Shown: piece by piece, positions 9,824 to 18,139 of the stretch | Layout: every line of letters starts with the position of its first letter | How positions within the stretch are numbered: the first letter of the stretch is position 1 | Origin: Citrobacter sp. FP75 | Lineage (GTDB): Bacteria > Pseudomonadota > Gammaproteobacteria > Enterobacterales > Enterobacteriaceae | Direction of reading: 5' to 3' | NCBI RefSeq assembly: GCF_018342065.1 | Contig: NZ_JAFDOE010000009.1 | Coordinates: 250 to 64,249, forward strand | DNA: 64,000 nucleotides | Notes under the pieces: model-generated | The model's database searches: none | The model's input: only the letters and a program-made list of their open reading frames with translations | Told to the model about the DNA's origin: nothing | Position numbers and translations under genes: made by a program

Positions 9824-10017
9824 ATGCACAGAAAAAAACCGTTTCCACTAGCGTAAACAATTTTGTACATAAGAAAAATCCCATCAAATATTGTAATATA
9901 TCCCAGACACGCTATTTTATTGCAGACCTTGATTCATCATACAATTTTATTTTGACCGATATGGCTCACCTTACGGCGAGTTACGGTATTTTCTGTTCAT
10001 ATTCCAGGAGTTCGGGT

Positions 10018-10779
10018 ATGAGAGTTTGCAGCGAAGAAGCTTGTGTTGTTGTATTTACGGAGAAAGATGTTTGGTTAAGGATTAACGGTAAAGAAGCCAT
10101 CAGTTTAAAAGCTAACCAGATGGCACTGTTGGCTTGTGAAAATAATATTATCGATTTATCTTCACTCAATAATGCGCTGGTCGTCCACATCAGTCGCGAT
10201 ATCATTAAAGATTACCTGCGTTTTTTAAATAAAGATCTCTCACAAATCCCTCTCTGGCAACGTAGCGCCAACCCCGTGCTGATCGCCGACTGCCTGACAC
10301 CGGACGTTTTTCGGGTCGCGGCTCAACACAGCGTGATGGAGGCTCGAGATGAAAGTGAAAGCGAACGGACACGATCTTTGTTGTTCACGGTATTATCACG
10401 TTTTCTCGACAGTAAAAAGTTTATCCCGCTGCTGATGCATATGTTACGAAATCGTATTAGCGACAGCGTTTACCACATCATTGAGAGCGATATTCATAAA
10501 GACTGGAATCTAAGCATGGTCGCCAGTTGTTTATGCCTGAGCCCCAGTTTGTTAAAGAAAAAGCTCAAAAATGAAAATACAAGTTACAGCCATATAATAA
10601 CTACCTGTCGCATGCGCTATGCCGTTAATCAATTAATGATGGACGGAAAAAATATTTCACAGGTATCTCAATTATGCGGATATAACAGCACCTCATACTT
10701 TATCTCCGTATTCAAAGAGTTCTATGGCATGACGCCCCTGCATTATGTCAGCCAACATCGGGAACAATCGGTTGCCTGA
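10018..10779 (+). CDS. adiY: AraC-family regulator AdiY
   Basis: Activator of adiA in E. coli. It has 253 residues when started at the ATG at 10018, which has AGGAG upstream (10005-10009) and gives the E. coli N-terminus; the frame runs 22 codons further back without conservation. The C-terminal region, about 145-245, holds the two AraC-type helix-turn-helix units, including LSMVASCLCLS and ISQVSQLCGYNS. The 194 bases between the adiA terminator and this gene are strongly A+T-rich, and the N-terminal half of the gene is also A+T-rich, consistent with H-NS silencing of acid-resistance genes. Confidence 0.95.
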   Translation: MRVCSEEACVVVFTEKDVWLRINGKEAISLKANQMALLACENNIIDLSSLNNALVVHISRDIIKDYLRFLNKDLSQIPLWQRSANPVLIADCLTPDVFRVAAQHSVMEARDESESERTRSLLFTVLSRFLDSKKFIPLLMHMLRNRISDSVYHIIESDIHKDWNLSMVASCLCLSPSLLKKKLKNENTSYSHIITTCRMRYAVNQLMMDGKNISQVSQLCGYNSTSYFISVFKEFYGMTPLHYVSQHREQSVA

Positions 10780-10795
10780 CTTTTAGTCATTTAGC

Positions 10796-10832
10796 GATAA
10801 GCCATAATAATATCAGCATTGGGGATAAGCCA
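10796..10832. promoter_or_regulatory. Direct repeats upstream of adiC
   Basis: The 9-mer GATAAGCCA occurs at 10796-10804 and again at 10824-10832, 28 bases apart. AraC-family proteins often bind direct repeats, so these may be operator half-sites for AdiY or another regulator of adiC. This is inference from spacing and position only. Confidence 0.3.
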
Positions 10833-10907
10833 CGCTGACCTCAATTCATTAGCATTCTGCAGGGGTATGATACAGCCTGATTTGTCATTCCTTTCAGGAG
10901 TTATTTT

Positions 10908-12245
10908 ATGTCTTCGGATGCTGATGCTCACAAAGTGGGCTTAATCCCCGTCACCCTTATGGTGTCGGGGAATATTATGGGTTCCGGTGTATTCCTGCTA
11001 CCCGCCAACCTGGCGTCAACTGGCGGGATTGCAATCTACGGATGGTTGGTCACGATTATCGGTGCGCTGGCACTGTCGATGGTTTACGCCAAAATGTCGT
11101 CCTTAGACTCCAGTCCCGGTGGTTCTTATGCTTATGCCCGCCGCTGCTTCGGCCCCTTCTTAGGTTACCAAACCAACGTCCTGTACTGGCTGGCCTGCTG
11201 GATCGGTAACATCGCGATGGTGGTTATTGGCGTGGGTTACCTGAGCTACTTCTTCCCCATCTTAAAAGATCCGCTAGTCCTGACGCTGACCTGCGTCGCC
11301 GTACTGTGGCTCTTCGTGCTGCTGAATATTGTCGGCCCGAAAATGATCACCCGCGTACAGGCCGTCGCGACGGTACTGGCGCTGGTACCGATTGTCGGGA
11401 TTGCCGTTTTCGGCTGGTTCTGGTTCCGGGGCGAAACCTATATGGCGGCCTGGAATGTCAGTGGTATGAACACCTTCGGTGCGATTCAGAGCACCTTAAA
11501 CGTGACGCTGTGGTCATTCATCGGTGTAGAAAGTGCCTCTGTGGCGGCAGGTGTGGTCAAAAACCCTAAACGTAACGTTCCTATCGCCACCATTGGTGGG
11601 GTGCTGATTGCCGCCGTCTGCTATGTGCTTTCCACCACGGCGATTATGGGCATGATCCCTAACGCTGCGCTACGCGTTTCGGCTTCTCCGTTCGGCGATG
11701 CGGCACGGATGGCGCTGGGTGATACCGCTGGGGCGATTGTCTCCTTCTGCGCAGCTGCCGGGTGTCTTGGTTCTTTGGGCGGCTGGACGCTGCTTGCCGG
11801 GCAAACCGCAAAAGCGGCGGCTGATGACGGCCTGTTCCCGCCAATTTTCGCCCGCGTCAACAAAGCCGGTACGCCGGTTGCCGGGTTAATTATCGTCGGG
11901 ATCCTGATGACCATCTTCCAGTTCAGCAGCATGTCGCCAAACGCCGCGAAAGAGTTCGGTCTGGTTTCTTCTGTCTCGGTCATCTTCACGCTGGTGCCTT
12001 ATCTGTATACCTGTGCCGCCCTGCTGCTGCTGGGCCATGGTCACTTTGGTAAAGCGCGTCCGCTGTATTTACTGGTGACTTTCGTAGCATTTGTTTACTG
12101 CATATGGGCAGTGGTCGGCTCTGGAGCCAAAGAAGTGATGTGGTCATTCGTAATGATGATGGTCATCACCGCGCTGTATGCCCTCAATTACAACCGTATC
12201 CATAAAAACCCCTATCCATTGGATGCTCCGGTTAACAATAACTAA
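10908..12245 (+). CDS. adiC: Arginine:agmatine antiporter AdiC
   Basis: Inner-membrane APC-superfamily exchanger that brings in arginine and expels agmatine, completing the acid-resistance cycle with AdiA. It has 445 residues and 12 expected membrane spans. Substrate-site features of the solved E. coli protein are present: Ile23 and Ser26 in the GNIMGSG loop, Tyr93, Trp202, Glu208 and Trp293. The start has AGGAG seven bases upstream. It is 128 bases from adiY. A REP unit follows the stop. Confidence 0.97.
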   Translation: MSSDADAHKVGLIPVTLMVSGNIMGSGVFLLPANLASTGGIAIYGWLVTIIGALALSMVYAKMSSLDSSPGGSYAYARRCFGPFLGYQTNVLYWLACWIGNIAMVVIGVGYLSYFFPILKDPLVLTLTCVAVLWLFVLLNIVGPKMITRVQAVATVLALVPIVGIAVFGWFWFRGETYMAAWNVSGMNTFGAIQSTLNVTLWSFIGVESASVAAGVVKNPKRNVPIATIGGVLIAAVCYVLSTTAIMGMIPNAALRVSASPFGDAARMALGDTAGAIVSFCAAAGCLGSLGGWTLLAGQTAKAAADDGLFPPIFARVNKAGTPVAGLIIVGILMTIFQFSSMSPNAAKEFGLVSSVSVIFTLVPYLYTCAALLLLGHGHFGKARPLYLLVTFVAFVYCIWAVVGSGAKEVMWSFVMMMVITALYALNYNRIHKNPYPLDAPVNNN

Positions 12246-12267
12246 TGTAAGCGACAGTGGTGAATAT

Positions 12268-12299
12268 AGGTCGGGTAAGGCGTAGCCGCCGCCCGGCCT
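12268..12299. repeat. REP element after adiC
   Basis: Imperfect palindrome from TAGGTCGGG to CCCGGCCTA around a GGCGTAGCC centre, matching the enterobacterial REP pattern. It lies between the adiC stop and the eptA promoter. Confidence 0.75.
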
Positions 12300-12316
12300 A
12301 AAGCCAATGTTAAGTT

Positions 12317-12333
12317 CTTAAGGTTGGCTTAAC
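12317..12333 (+). promoter_or_regulatory. BasR (PmrA) box upstream of eptA
   Basis: CTTAAGGTTGGCTTAAC contains two CTTAA half-sites separated by five bases, the published PmrA/BasR recognition pattern. It lies 49 bases before the eptA start. An almost identical box, with the same GTTGG spacer, precedes pmrR at 15903-15919 on the other strand. Confidence 0.85.
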
Positions 12334-12381
12334 TTTACTTTGCGAGGATCTGCGCCACTTAGTCGATGGAATTTCCTCTTA

Positions 12382-14019
12382 ATGTTAAAGCACCTGTTCA
12401 AAAGACCGACTCTCGGACATATCAGCTGGCTTCTGCTGATCTCTTTTTATCTTGCCACCTTCCTGAACATTGCGTTCTACAAGCAGGTACTGCAAGACTT
12501 GCCGCTGGATTCTCTGCGCAATGTGCTGGTGTTTTTATCCATGCCGGTCGTGGCGTTCAGCGTCATGAATATTGTGCTGACGCTGGCCTCGTTCCTGTGG
12601 CTTAACCGCCCGCTGGCCTGTATTTTCATTCTGGTGGGCGCATCCGCCCAGTACTTCATTATGACCTACGGCATCATCATCGACCGCTCGATGATCGCCA
12701 ATATGATGGATACCACGCCCGCTGAAACCTTCGCCTTGCTGACGCCGCAGATGATCTTAACGCTCGGCTTGAGCGGCATTCTGGCAGCAGTAATCGCCTG
12801 CTGGATAAGAATCAAACCTATCACTCCGGTGCTGCGCAGCGTGCTGTATCGGGGCGTAAATATCCTCGTCTCGGTGCTGCTGATCGTGCTGGTCGCCGCC
12901 TTCTTCTACAAAGATTACGCCTCACTGTTTCGCAACAACAAAGAGCTGGTTAAATCCCTCAGCCCGTCCAACAGCATCGTGGCCACCTCATCCTGGTATT
13001 CCCACCAACGTCTGGCCAATTTGCCACTGGTACGCATCGGCGAAGATGCCCATCGCAATCCGCTGATGCTGAAAGAAAAACGTAAAAACCTCACGATTGT
13101 GGTGCTCGGCGAAACCTCGCGCGGTGACAACTTCTCGCTGTCAGGCTATTCGCGCCAGACCAACCCATTGCTGCAAAAAGATAACGTGGTCTATTTCCCG
13201 CGAACTACGTCCTGTGGGACGGCGACGGCAGTGTCCGTGCCCTGCATGTTCTCCGACATGCCGCGCGCGCACTATGATGAGGAGCTGGCACACCACCAGG
13301 AAGGCGTACTCGACATCATTCAACGGGCGGGAATTAACGTGTTGTGGAATGATAACGACGGTGGCTGTAAAGGGGCATGTGACCGCGTACCGCACCAGAA
13401 TATGACCGAGCTGAACCTACCGGGGCAGTGTATTGACGGCGAATGCTACGACGAGGTCCTGTTCCACGGGCTGGAAGAGTACATCAATAACCTTAAGGGC
13501 GACGGCGTGATTGTTCTACACACTATCGGCAGCCACGGCCCGACCTATTACAACCGCTATCCACCGCAGTTTAAGAAATTCACCCCCACCTGCGACACCA
13601 ACGAAATTCAGACCTGCTCACAGCAGCAGTTGGTGAATACCTATGACAACACCATCCTGTACGTTGACTATATTGTTGATAAAGCAATCAATGTGCTGAA
13701 AGCGCATCAGGATAATTTCACCACCAGCCTGGTTTACCTTTCCGATCACGGTGAATCGTTAGGGGAAAATGGCGTCTATTTGCACGGCTTGCCGTATTCA
13801 ATTGCGCCAGACACGCAAAAACATGTGCCAATGCTGCTGTGGCTGTCAGAGGATTACCAACAGCGCTACCAGATCTCGCAAACATGTTTGCAAAAACGGG
13901 CAAGCGCAGAAGATTTCTCACAGGATAATTTATTCTCAACCCTGCTGGGATTAACAGGCGTACAGACCAGGAATTACCAGGCCGCAGATGATATTCTGCA
14001 ACCGTGCCGGGGAGGCTAA
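12382..14019 (+). CDS. eptA: Lipid A phosphoethanolamine transferase EptA (PmrC)
   Basis: Adds phosphoethanolamine to lipid A phosphates at the periplasmic face of the inner membrane, lowering negative charge and raising polymyxin resistance. It has 545 residues from the ATG at 12382 (MLKHLF), the start that aligns with E. coli; the frame runs 14 codons further upstream. The N-terminal third has about five membrane helices. The rest is an alkaline-phosphatase-fold sulfatase-type domain with nucleophile Thr245 in GETSRGDNFS and metal-site motifs including YLSDHGESLGENG. First gene of eptA-basR-basS, under the BasR box upstream, so the system activates its own operon. Confidence 0.96.
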   Translation: MLKHLFKRPTLGHISWLLLISFYLATFLNIAFYKQVLQDLPLDSLRNVLVFLSMPVVAFSVMNIVLTLASFLWLNRPLACIFILVGASAQYFIMTYGIIIDRSMIANMMDTTPAETFALLTPQMILTLGLSGILAAVIACWIRIKPITPVLRSVLYRGVNILVSVLLIVLVAAFFYKDYASLFRNNKELVKSLSPSNSIVATSSWYSHQRLANLPLVRIGEDAHRNPLMLKEKRKNLTIVVLGETSRGDNFSLSGYSRQTNPLLQKDNVVYFPRTTSCGTATAVSVPCMFSDMPRAHYDEELAHHQEGVLDIIQRAGINVLWNDNDGGCKGACDRVPHQNMTELNLPGQCIDGECYDEVLFHGLEEYINNLKGDGVIVLHTIGSHGPTYYNRYPPQFKKFTPTCDTNEIQTCSQQQLVNTYDNTILYVDYIVDKAINVLKAHQDNFTTSLVYLSDHGESLGENGVYLHGLPYSIAPDTQKHVPMLLWLSEDYQQRYQISQTCLQKRASAEDFSQDNLFSTLLGLTGVQTRNYQAADDILQPCRGG

Positions 14020-14023
14020 CTGA

Positions 14024-14692
14024 ATGAAAATTCTGATTGTTGAAGACGATACGTTGTTATTGCAGGGACTGATCCTTGCCGCACAAACGGAAGGCTATGC
14101 CTGCGACGGCGTGTCAACCGCCCGTGCCGCAGAGCAGTGTCTGGAGAGCGGGCACTATAGTCTGGTGGTGCTGGATCTCGGCTTACCTGATGAAGACGGT
14201 TTGCACTTACTAAACCGCATCAGGCAGAAAAAATATACCCTGCCGGTGCTGATCCTCACCGCTCGCGACACGCTCAAAGATCGTATCGCCGGGCTGGACA
14301 TTGGTGCCGATGACTACCTGGTCAAACCGTTCGCGCTGGAAGAGCTGCATGCCCGTATTCGGGCGCTGCTGCGTCGCCATAACAATCAGGGCGAAAGCGA
14401 GTTGATTGTCGGTAACCTGACGTTGAATATTGGCCGTCGCCAGGTATGGATGGACGGACAAGAGGTTATCTTAACGCCGAAAGAGTACGCGCTGCTGTCG
14501 CGCTTGATGCTCAAAGCAGGCAGCCCGGTACACCGGGAAATCCTGTATAACGATATCTACAGCTGGGACAACGAACCGTCGACCAATACGCTGGAAGTTC
14601 ACATCCACAACCTGCGCGACAAAGTCGGTAAAGCACGCATCCGCACAGTCAGGGGATTTGGCTACATGCTGGTTGCCACTGAGGAAAGCTAA
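14024..14692 (+). CDS. basR: Response regulator BasR (PmrA)
   Basis: OmpR-family regulator that, when phosphorylated by BasS in response to Fe3+, Al3+ or acid, activates lipid A modification genes. It has 222 residues: receiver 1-115 with acidic pocket EDD at 7-9, phospho-acceptor Asp51 and Lys101 region (DDYLVKPF), then a winged-helix DNA-binding domain to the end. It starts 5 bases after the eptA stop with GGAGG upstream, and its stop touches the basS start. Confidence 0.97.
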   Translation: MKILIVEDDTLLLQGLILAAQTEGYACDGVSTARAAEQCLESGHYSLVVLDLGLPDEDGLHLLNRIRQKKYTLPVLILTARDTLKDRIAGLDIGADDYLVKPFALEELHARIRALLRRHNNQGESELIVGNLTLNIGRRQVWMDGQEVILTPKEYALLSRLMLKAGSPVHREILYNDIYSWDNEPSTNTLEVHIHNLRDKVGKARIRTVRGFGYMLVATEES

Positions 14693-15775
14693 GTGAAGCT
14701 GATGCGTTTTTTAAAACAGCCGTTGCCTCTGCGCCATCGTTTAATGCTGACGATCGGCCTGGTTCTGGTGGTCTTCCAGTTGATTAGCACCTTCTGGCTG
14801 TGGCATGAAAGCACCGAACAAATACAACTGTTCGAACAGGCGTTACGCGAAAACCGTAACAACGATCGCCACATCATGCATGAGATCCGCGAGGCCATCG
14901 CCAGCCTGATCGTCCCCGGTATCTTTATGGTCAGCCTGACGCTGATGATTTGCTATCAGGCGGTACGGCGGATCACTCGCCCCCTTGCCAACCTGCAAAA
15001 AGAGTTAGAGGCACGCACGGCCGATAACCTGACCCCCATCGAGATTCGCAGTAATACCGTTGAGATACAGGCGGTCGTCTCGGCGCTCAACGAGTTGGTA
15101 ACGCGCCTGACCAACACCATCGACAACGAGCGTCTGTTTACTGCCGACGTCGCCCACGAGCTGCGCACGCCGTTATCTGGCGTTCGCTTGCACCTGGAAT
15201 TGTTATCAAAAACCCACAACGTTGATGTTTCGCCGTTAATTGCTCGCCTGGACCAAATGATGGACAGCGTGTCACAGCTGCTGCAGCTTGCCCGCGTGGG
15301 CCAGTCGTTTTCGGCGGGGAATTATCAGCATGTCAAACTGCTGGAAGACGTCATACTGCCTTCATACGATGAACTCAGCACCATGCTGGATCAGCGGCAA
15401 CAAACGCTTCTATTGCCCGAGAGCGCTGCCGATGTCGTGGTGCGCGGCGACGCCACCCTGTTGCGGATGCTGCTGCGAAACCTGGTAGAAAACGCGCATC
15501 GTTACAGCCCGGAAGGCAGTAATATTACGATTAGCCTGAATACTGATAAGCATGCGCAGATGGTCGTCGAGGACGAAGGGCCGGGCATTGATGAAAGTAA
15601 ATGCGGGGAGTTAAGCAAAGCATTTGTGCGCATGGACAGCCGTTTCGGCGGTATTGGGCTGGGACTGAGCATTGTCAGCCGCATCACCCAACTCCATCGC
15701 GGGCAGTTCTTTTTACAAAATCGCCCAGAAGCCACCGGCACTCGCGCCTGGATCGTGCTGGAGAAAGATCAGTAA
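14693..15775 (+). CDS. basS: Sensor histidine kinase BasS (PmrB)
   Basis: Inner-membrane partner kinase of BasR. It has 360 residues from GTG at 14693. An in-frame ATG three codons later gives the E. coli-like start MRFL, but GAGGA at 14681-14685 sits at a good distance only from the GTG. TM1 is at about 16-37 and TM2 at about 69-90. Between them is a short periplasmic loop whose acidic residues correspond to the iron-sensing region (REIREAI-like segment). HAMP, the phospho-accepting His155 (DVAHELRTP) and a HATPase domain with GGIGLGLS follow. The last 7 bases overlap pmrR on the opposite strand. Confidence 0.96.
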   Translation: MKLMRFLKQPLPLRHRLMLTIGLVLVVFQLISTFWLWHESTEQIQLFEQALRENRNNDRHIMHEIREAIASLIVPGIFMVSLTLMICYQAVRRITRPLANLQKELEARTADNLTPIEIRSNTVEIQAVVSALNELVTRLTNTIDNERLFTADVAHELRTPLSGVRLHLELLSKTHNVDVSPLIARLDQMMDSVSQLLQLARVGQSFSAGNYQHVKLLEDVILPSYDELSTMLDQRQQTLLLPESAADVVVRGDATLLRMLLRNLVENAHRYSPEGSNITISLNTDKHAQMVVEDEGPGIDESKCGELSKAFVRMDSRFGGIGLGLSIVSRITQLHRGQFFLQNRPEATGTRAWIVLEKDQ

Positions 15776-15858
15776 GAGCTCACCCACACGTATAAAAAAC
15801 TGCTGACGATCAGCAGGCTACATACGGCGGTTAAACTTTCATAGATACGGGTTTTCAT
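15769..15858 (-). CDS. pmrR: LpxT-inhibiting membrane peptide PmrR (29 aa)
   Basis: A 29-codon gene too short for routine ORF lists. The predicted peptide begins MKTRIYESLTAV and ends SSFLYVWVSSY, with one membrane helix. It matches the PmrR peptide, which in Salmonella and E. coli is induced by PmrA/BasR and inhibits the lipid A kinase LpxT. A near-ideal GGAGG lies 8 bases before the ATG, but it forms the 3' arm of a perfect inverted repeat (15862-15889). A BasR box lies at 15903-15919. Its stop overlaps the 3' end of basS on the other strand. proP lies 81 bases upstream on the same strand. Confidence 0.9.
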   Translation of the reverse strand: MKTRIYESLTAVCSLLIVSSFLYVWVSSY

Positions 15859-15861
15859 GAC

Positions 15862-15889
15862 ACTCTCCTCCAACAATATGGAGGAGAGT
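15862..15889 (-). promoter_or_regulatory. Inverted repeat containing the pmrR ribosome-binding site
   Basis: Perfect 11-bp arms (15862-15872 and 15879-15889) with a 6-base loop. On the minus strand the downstream arm contains GGAGGAGAG, the pmrR Shine-Dalgarno. A possible -10 GATAAA occupies 15894-15889, so the transcript may start inside the upstream arm near 15883, leaving a stem of about 6 bp at the extreme 5' end. Either form would mask the ribosome site. Confidence 0.7.
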
Positions 15890-15902
15890 TTATCTGCCAG
15901 AG

Positions 15903-15919
15903 ATTAAGCCAACCTTAAG
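15903..15919 (-). promoter_or_regulatory. BasR (PmrA) box upstream of pmrR
   Basis: Read on the minus strand this is CTTAAGGTTGGCTTAAT, identical at 16 of 17 positions to the eptA box. It ends 44 bases before the pmrR start, with a possible -10 GATAAA 8 bases beyond it. Confidence 0.85.
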
Positions 15920-15939
15920 GCACAACTTGCAGGAAAAGA

Positions 15940-17442
15940 TTACTCATCAATACGCGGATGCTGCTGAACCAGGCGCGTACGCTTAACCTGTAAATCCGCA
16001 ATTTCCTGATCGATATCTTCAATCTTCTGCTCGATATTATCGTAGTGCTCCCCGAGGATTTCTTTCGCTTCCTGAATATCCGAAGCGGCAGGCGTCGCGC
16101 CTTTCAGCGGCTGATTGGCCGTCTCTTTCATAGTCACGCCGGTAATTAACCCCACCACCGCAACCACCATCAGATAGTAGGCCGGCATCATCAGATTCTG
16201 CGAACTTTCCACCAGCCAGGCGGCCAGCGTCGGTGTCAGACCGGCAATCAATACCGAAATATTAAACGCCGCAGCCAGCGCACTGTAACGAATGTGCGTC
16301 GGGAACATCGCCGGTAACGTTGACGCCATCACCCCGGTAAAGCAGTTGAGGATCACCGCCAGCATCAGCAAACCGGCAAAAATCAGGCCGATGACATTAC
16401 TGTTAATCAGGATGAAGGCCGGGATCGCCAGCACAAACAGCGCAATACTGCCCATGATCACAAACGGACGACGCCCGAAACGGTCACTGAGCAGTCCCAT
16501 TACCGGTTGCACAAACAGCATACCAATCATGATGGCGATAATAATCAGCACGCCATGATCTTCAGAGTAATGCAGGTTATGCGACAGGTAGCTTGGCATG
16601 TACGTGAGCAACATGTAGTAGGTCACGTTGGTGGCAATCACCAGACCGGTACACGCCAGCAGGCTACGCCAGTGCTTGGTCGCAATTTCTTTAAACGAAA
16701 CCTTCGGCCCTTCCTGCAGACCCTGACGGTCGCCCTGCTCCAGCTTATCGACGTGTTGCTGAAACGCCGGGGTTTCTTCCAGCGCGTGACGCAGATACAG
16801 ACCAATCAACCCTAACGGCAGCGCGATGAAGAACGGAATACGCCAGCCCCACTCAAGGAAGTTTTCCTCACCCACGACGGTCGAGATCAACACTACGACG
16901 CCCGCCCCCAGCACAAACCCGGCGATCGATCCGAAGTCCAGCCAGCTCCCCATAAATCCGCGTTTACGGTCCGGAGAGTATTCCGCGACGAATATTGAGG
17001 CACCGGTGTATTCCCCGCCCACTGAGAACCCCTGCGCCATCTTACACAGCAGCAGCAGAATCGGCGCCCAGATACCAATCGAGGCATACGATGGGATAAG
17101 CCCGATACAGAAGGTGCTTATCGACATAATTACAATGGTGATCGCGAGGATCTTCTGGCGACCGTATTTATCGCCGAGCATACCGAAGAACAAACCGCCA
17201 AGCGGTCGAATCAGAAAGGGAACGGAGAAGGTGGCGAGTGCAGCAACCATCTGCACGCTGGGGTCAGCCCCCGGGAAGAACACTTTACCTAATGCGTAAG
17301 CAACAAATCCATAAACACCAAAATCGAACCATTCCATCGCATTACCCAGCGATGCTGCGGTAATGGCTTTTCGCAGTTTACCGTCATCAATGATGGTGAC
17401 GTCGCGAAGCGTAATAGGTTTTACTTTTTTCCTTTTTAGCAT
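15940..17442 (-). CDS. proP: Proline/glycine betaine:H+ symporter ProP
   Basis: Osmosensing MFS transporter that accumulates proline, betaine and ectoine under hyperosmotic stress. It has 500 residues from ATG at 17442 (MLKRKKV), the E. coli length; the frame is open 50 codons further upstream without conservation. Twelve spans carry MFS loop motifs such as GDKYGRQK and SDRFGRRP. The last 45 or so residues form a heptad coiled coil (QEAKEI to VQQH), which in E. coli tunes the osmotic threshold. A CRP site about 213 bases upstream matches the known P1 promoter arrangement. Confidence 0.97.
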   Translation of the reverse strand: MLKRKKVKPITLRDVTIIDDGKLRKAITAASLGNAMEWFDFGVYGFVAYALGKVFFPGADPSVQMVAALATFSVPFLIRPLGGLFFGMLGDKYGRQKILAITIVIMSISTFCIGLIPSYASIGIWAPILLLLCKMAQGFSVGGEYTGASIFVAEYSPDRKRGFMGSWLDFGSIAGFVLGAGVVVLISTVVGEENFLEWGWRIPFFIALPLGLIGLYLRHALEETPAFQQHVDKLEQGDRQGLQEGPKVSFKEIATKHWRSLLACTGLVIATNVTYYMLLTYMPSYLSHNLHYSEDHGVLIIIAIMIGMLFVQPVMGLLSDRFGRRPFVIMGSIALFVLAIPAFILINSNVIGLIFAGLLMLAVILNCFTGVMASTLPAMFPTHIRYSALAAAFNISVLIAGLTPTLAAWLVESSQNLMMPAYYLMVVAVVGLITGVTMKETANQPLKGATPAASDIQEAKEILGEHYDNIEQKIEDIDQEIADLQVKRTRLVQQHPRIDE

Positions 17443-17654
17443 ACCAGTCCTCATAGACTTAGCCCTGTCGCGCACGGAGACTCTCCCAACGCAGCATGCG
17501 CTAAGGTCATCGCCGAGCGGGGAATGCACAGGCGCAATCCCTGTAACAAGCGTAGCAGGTTTACTTACACTGACTTGCAATGAGCAGTACAACCGAACCT
17601 GTTGACGCCTGATTGGGCGGTTAATGACCTCTTTACCCTAACAGTGTTTAAATT

Positions 17655-17670
17655 TGTGATCAACTTCACA
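17655..17670 (-). promoter_or_regulatory. CRP site of the proP P1 promoter
   Basis: TGTGATCAACTTCACA has the perfect CRP core TGTGA-N6-TCACA. Its distance from the proP start (213-228 bases) agrees with the E. coli P1 promoter, where CRP represses until osmotic upshift. Confidence 0.75.
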
Positions 17671-17900
17671 CATAGTTTTTCATTTCGTCAACCTGCGTAA
17701 ATAAGGTCATTCTCGGTCAACTTTCTTACATGTCATGCTTGAGATTTATTGGCAATTAAATACAAGAAGAAATCGCTTTATTGCACCAACAATCACAGCG
17801 GTCACTATTATTCTGCTAGCAAAAAAATCACCTAATCCTTTCACAAAAAGATCACAGCTTTTTTAATAATCGGAGCGCTTAAGAATTTTTGCTCGGAATA

Positions 17901-17934
17901 TGTGATGAAGATAACTAAAACATCGTTTTATTTT
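17901..17934 (+). promoter_or_regulatory. Candidate CRP and KdgR sites upstream of kdgT
   Basis: TGTGATGAAGATAACT (17901-17916) is a one-sided CRP match. It overlaps the near-palindrome AACTAAAACATCGTTTTATT (17913-17932), which resembles KdgR operators of pectin and hexuronate genes. Both fit a 2-keto-3-deoxygluconate permease, but they lie about 205 bases from its start. Confidence 0.45.
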
Positions 17935-18139
17935 GATTGAATCATCGTTCCCATGAATGCACACTAATTCCAGACGCAATATCCCTGGGAGCAGCAACAC
18001 GCTCAACGTATGCCGCGTTAGATTTTATAAAACAAAGAGATAGCTGTTTTTCTTATGAAGAAACACAAGTAACTATTTGAATTTATTAACTTTTGCCTTC
18101 TTTCGCGTGTAATACCTGCGACAAGACATGAGGACGTTT

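Larger units (their letters stand above)
17443..18139. other. Divergent proP/kdgT intergenic region
   Basis: 697 bases holding the proP promoters and leader on one side and the permease promoter on the other. Visible elements are the proP CRP site (17655-17670) and a candidate CRP/KdgR pair (17901-17934). The middle, 17750-17900, is A+T-rich with no ORF and no hairpin that I can support. Confidence 0.6.

Noticed and set aside
17443-17592. 50-codon N-terminal extension of ProP
   Set aside because: The conserved protein begins at MLKRKKV (17442); the extension lies in the known promoter and leader region.
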